From a bacterium (GTDB taxonomy: Bacteria; Dependentiae; Babeliae; Babeliales; UASB340), in the NCBI GenBank assembly GCA_030630075.1, contig DAOVNS010000055.1, forward strand, positions 1 to 6,334: a DNA stretch of 6,334 nt. The letters run 5' to 3'. The notes beneath the pieces are model-generated. The model had not been told where the DNA came from and ran no database searches. It saw only the letters and a list, made by a program, of their open reading frames with translations. How positions within the stretch are numbered: the first letter of the stretch is position 1; each line of letters opens with the position of its first letter. This document shows positions 5,038-6,334 of this stretch, one piece after another. Position numbers and translations under genes: made by a program.

Positions 5038-6334
5038 TTACCGATTCAACTTCTCCCACTCTTCCAAGCTTTGCGCAATTTTTTCTTCTAAGTCTTTTAT
5101 TTTAGAACAAGTTTTATGGTAAACATCAGAATCATATTGAATAGTTTCTAATTTGGTATTTTGTTTTTCTAGTTCTTTTTCTAACTTATGCATTTTTGCT
5201 TCAATTCTACCAATCTGTTTTCTTTGTTCATAAGAAACTTTATTATCTTTTTTTGCAACATCTTTTTTTCCTACTTTATTATCATTTTTTTTTGAACCGG
5301 TATCTAAAATACCATCACCTTTTTGATACAAAAAAGAATCATAATTTCCAGAATAACTAAATGCACCACTTGGGTTTAAATCAATAATTTTTGTTGCAAG
5401 TTTATTTAAAAAATCTCTATCGTGAGAAACAAAAAGAATTGTTCCCTTATAATCTTTTAAAACATTTAATAAAATTTCTTTTGAATCAAGATCAAGGTGG
5501 TTTGTTGGTTCATCAAGAATTAAAAAGTTAGCATTTTGTAACAACACTTTTACCATCGCAACTCTGTTTTTTTCACCACCACTCAAGACTCTTATTTTTT
5601 TATAAACATCATCGCCTGTAAAAAGAAATGCACCAAGATAACCCCGAACTTTGGCTCTTGTTTCACTGGTTTTACAAGAATCTTCAGCTTCTTGCAAAAC
5701 ATCTTTATTTAAATCTAGAGATCTATTTTGATCTTGTTCAAAATATGCAGGTGTAACATTGTATCCAAATTCAAAATCACCGGTTGGAGATTTTAATTTA
5801 TCCATAATAATATTTAATAAAGTTGTTTTACCAACTCCATTTGGTGCAACAATGGCAACCTTTTCTCCACGTTCGATTTCAAAAGAAACATTCTTAAAAA
5901 TTTCTTTATCTCCAAAATTCATGCTTAAGTCTTTTGCTTTTAAAACAATTTTTCCTGAACGAACTACTGGAGGCAAAGTAATTCTTACCGATTTATGTTG
6001 CTGATCCAATTCTATTAATTTTATTTTTTCTAAAGATCGGAAAATACTTTGAGCCATTTTTGCTTTAGTCGCTTTTGCTCTAAATTTTTCGGCTATTTCT
6101 CTTTTCCTCTTTATTTCCCGTTGTTGTTCTAATTGTTTTTTTTCAAGAAGCTCTCGGTCTTTTTCTTTTTGAATTAAGTATTTTGAATAATTTCCCTTAT
6201 AAGTATTTAATTTGCCCATAGATAATTCATAAATATCTTCACATGAATTATCTAAAAAATACTTATCGTGAGAAACTAAAATAAAACCAAATTTAGAATT
6301 TTTTAAAAAATACAAAAACCAATCTTTTGCAACA
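5038..6334 (-). CDS. ABC-F family ATPase, N-terminus beyond the window
   Basis: Soluble twin-cassette ABC protein of the ABC-F group (Uup/EttA/antibiotic-resistance type), which acts on ribosomes and has no membrane domain. The frame is open to the window edge, so the 431 residues seen (numbered from the GTT codon at 6333) lack most of cassette 1. Visible are the cassette 1 H-loop LVSHDKYFLD (19-28) and the charged inter-domain linker (about 56-121) with FRAKATKAKMAQS. Cassette 2 has Walker A APNGVGKTT (163-171), Q-loop YFEQDQ, signature LSGGEKNR (250-257), Walker B FLILDEP with Glu275, TNHLD, and H-loop SHDR (303-306). A lysine-rich spacer (about 337-366) and a C-terminal coiled coil (367-431) resemble the Uup C-terminal domain. 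The first Walker A glycine is Ala, a mild variant. The exact subfamily is uncertain without cassette 1. Confidence 0.94.
   Translation of the reverse strand, partial: VAKDWFLYFLKNSKFGFILVSHDKYFLDNSCEDIYELSMGKLNTYKGNYSKYLIQKEKDRELLEKKQLEQQREIKRKREIAEKFRAKATKAKMAQSIFRSLEKIKLIELDQQHKSVRITLPPVVRSGKIVLKAKDLSMNFGDKEIFKNVSFEIERGEKVAIVAPNGVGKTTLLNIIMDKLKSPTGDFEFGYNVTPAYFEQDQNRSLDLNKDVLQEAEDSCKTSETRAKVRGYLGAFLFTGDDVYKKIRVLSGGEKNRVAMVKVLLQNANFLILDEPTNHLDLDSKEILLNVLKDYKGTILFVSHDRDFLNKLATKIIDLNPSGAFSYSGNYDSFLYQKGDGILDTGSKKNDNKVGKKDVAKKDNKVSYEQRKQIGRIEAKMHKLEKELEKQNTKLETIQYDSDVYHKTCSKIKDLEEKIAQSLEEWEKLNR

Noticed and set aside
6163..6315. TTG at 6313-6315 as the true start of the ABC-F gene
   Set aside because: The frame stays open to the window edge (VAKDWF precedes it) and the first cassette is missing, so the start lies outside.

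Overview
This is an AT-rich window (roughly 30% GC by eye) from a bacterial chromosome. It is mostly ordinary housekeeping genes with short spacers, plus one decaying gene and several repeats. The tRNA gene encodes its own CCA, TAA is the usual stop, and Shine-Dalgarno sites of the AAGGAG/GGAGA type precede most genes. Low GC, an eroding metabolic gene and repeat insertions would fit a small-genome, possibly host-associated Gram-negative lineage; Dependentiae or Rickettsia-like intracellular groups come to mind. That placement is a guess and no marker in the window proves it.

Layout. Positions 24-1509 (minus): miaB, the tRNA methylthiotransferase, followed 8 bases after its stop codon by tRNA-Cys(GCA). 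The tRNA carries A36-A37-A38, the sequence recognised for ms2i6A37 modification, so an enzyme gene and one of its likely substrates are probably co-transcribed. miaB contains an in-frame, GC-rich insert of about 40 codons that looks like a palindromic repeat element. Positions 1510-1906: gene-free spacer with a cluster of 16-bp and 15-bp tandem ATATC/GATAT repeats next to miaB, then two 54-bp arms in inverted orientation (85% identical) that fold into small GTAA/GTGA-loop hairpins. Positions 1907-2320 (plus): an HD-domain phosphohydrolase pseudogene, with a nonsense codon after the first histidine motif and an internal deletion that removed the distal catalytic aspartate region. Positions 2333-3463 (plus): intact ychF, 12 bases further on. 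Positions 3491-4249 (minus): a Nif3/YbgI-family metal protein, convergent with ychF. Positions 4283-4343: a strong intrinsic terminator for the next gene. Positions 4362-4892 (minus): a small exported NTF2/SnoaL-like protein with its own promoter. Positions 5038-6334 (minus): the C-terminal two thirds of an ABC-F ATPase that runs off the window.

Four genes concern translation: miaB and tRNA-Cys (decoding), ychF (ribosome-binding ATPase) and the ABC-F protein (ribosome-associated ATPase). They are not one operon; strands alternate and at least one strong terminator separates them. I see no phage, CRISPR, toxin-antitoxin or biosynthetic system. The unusual content is the repeat biology between 1018 and 1885 and the gene decay beside it.
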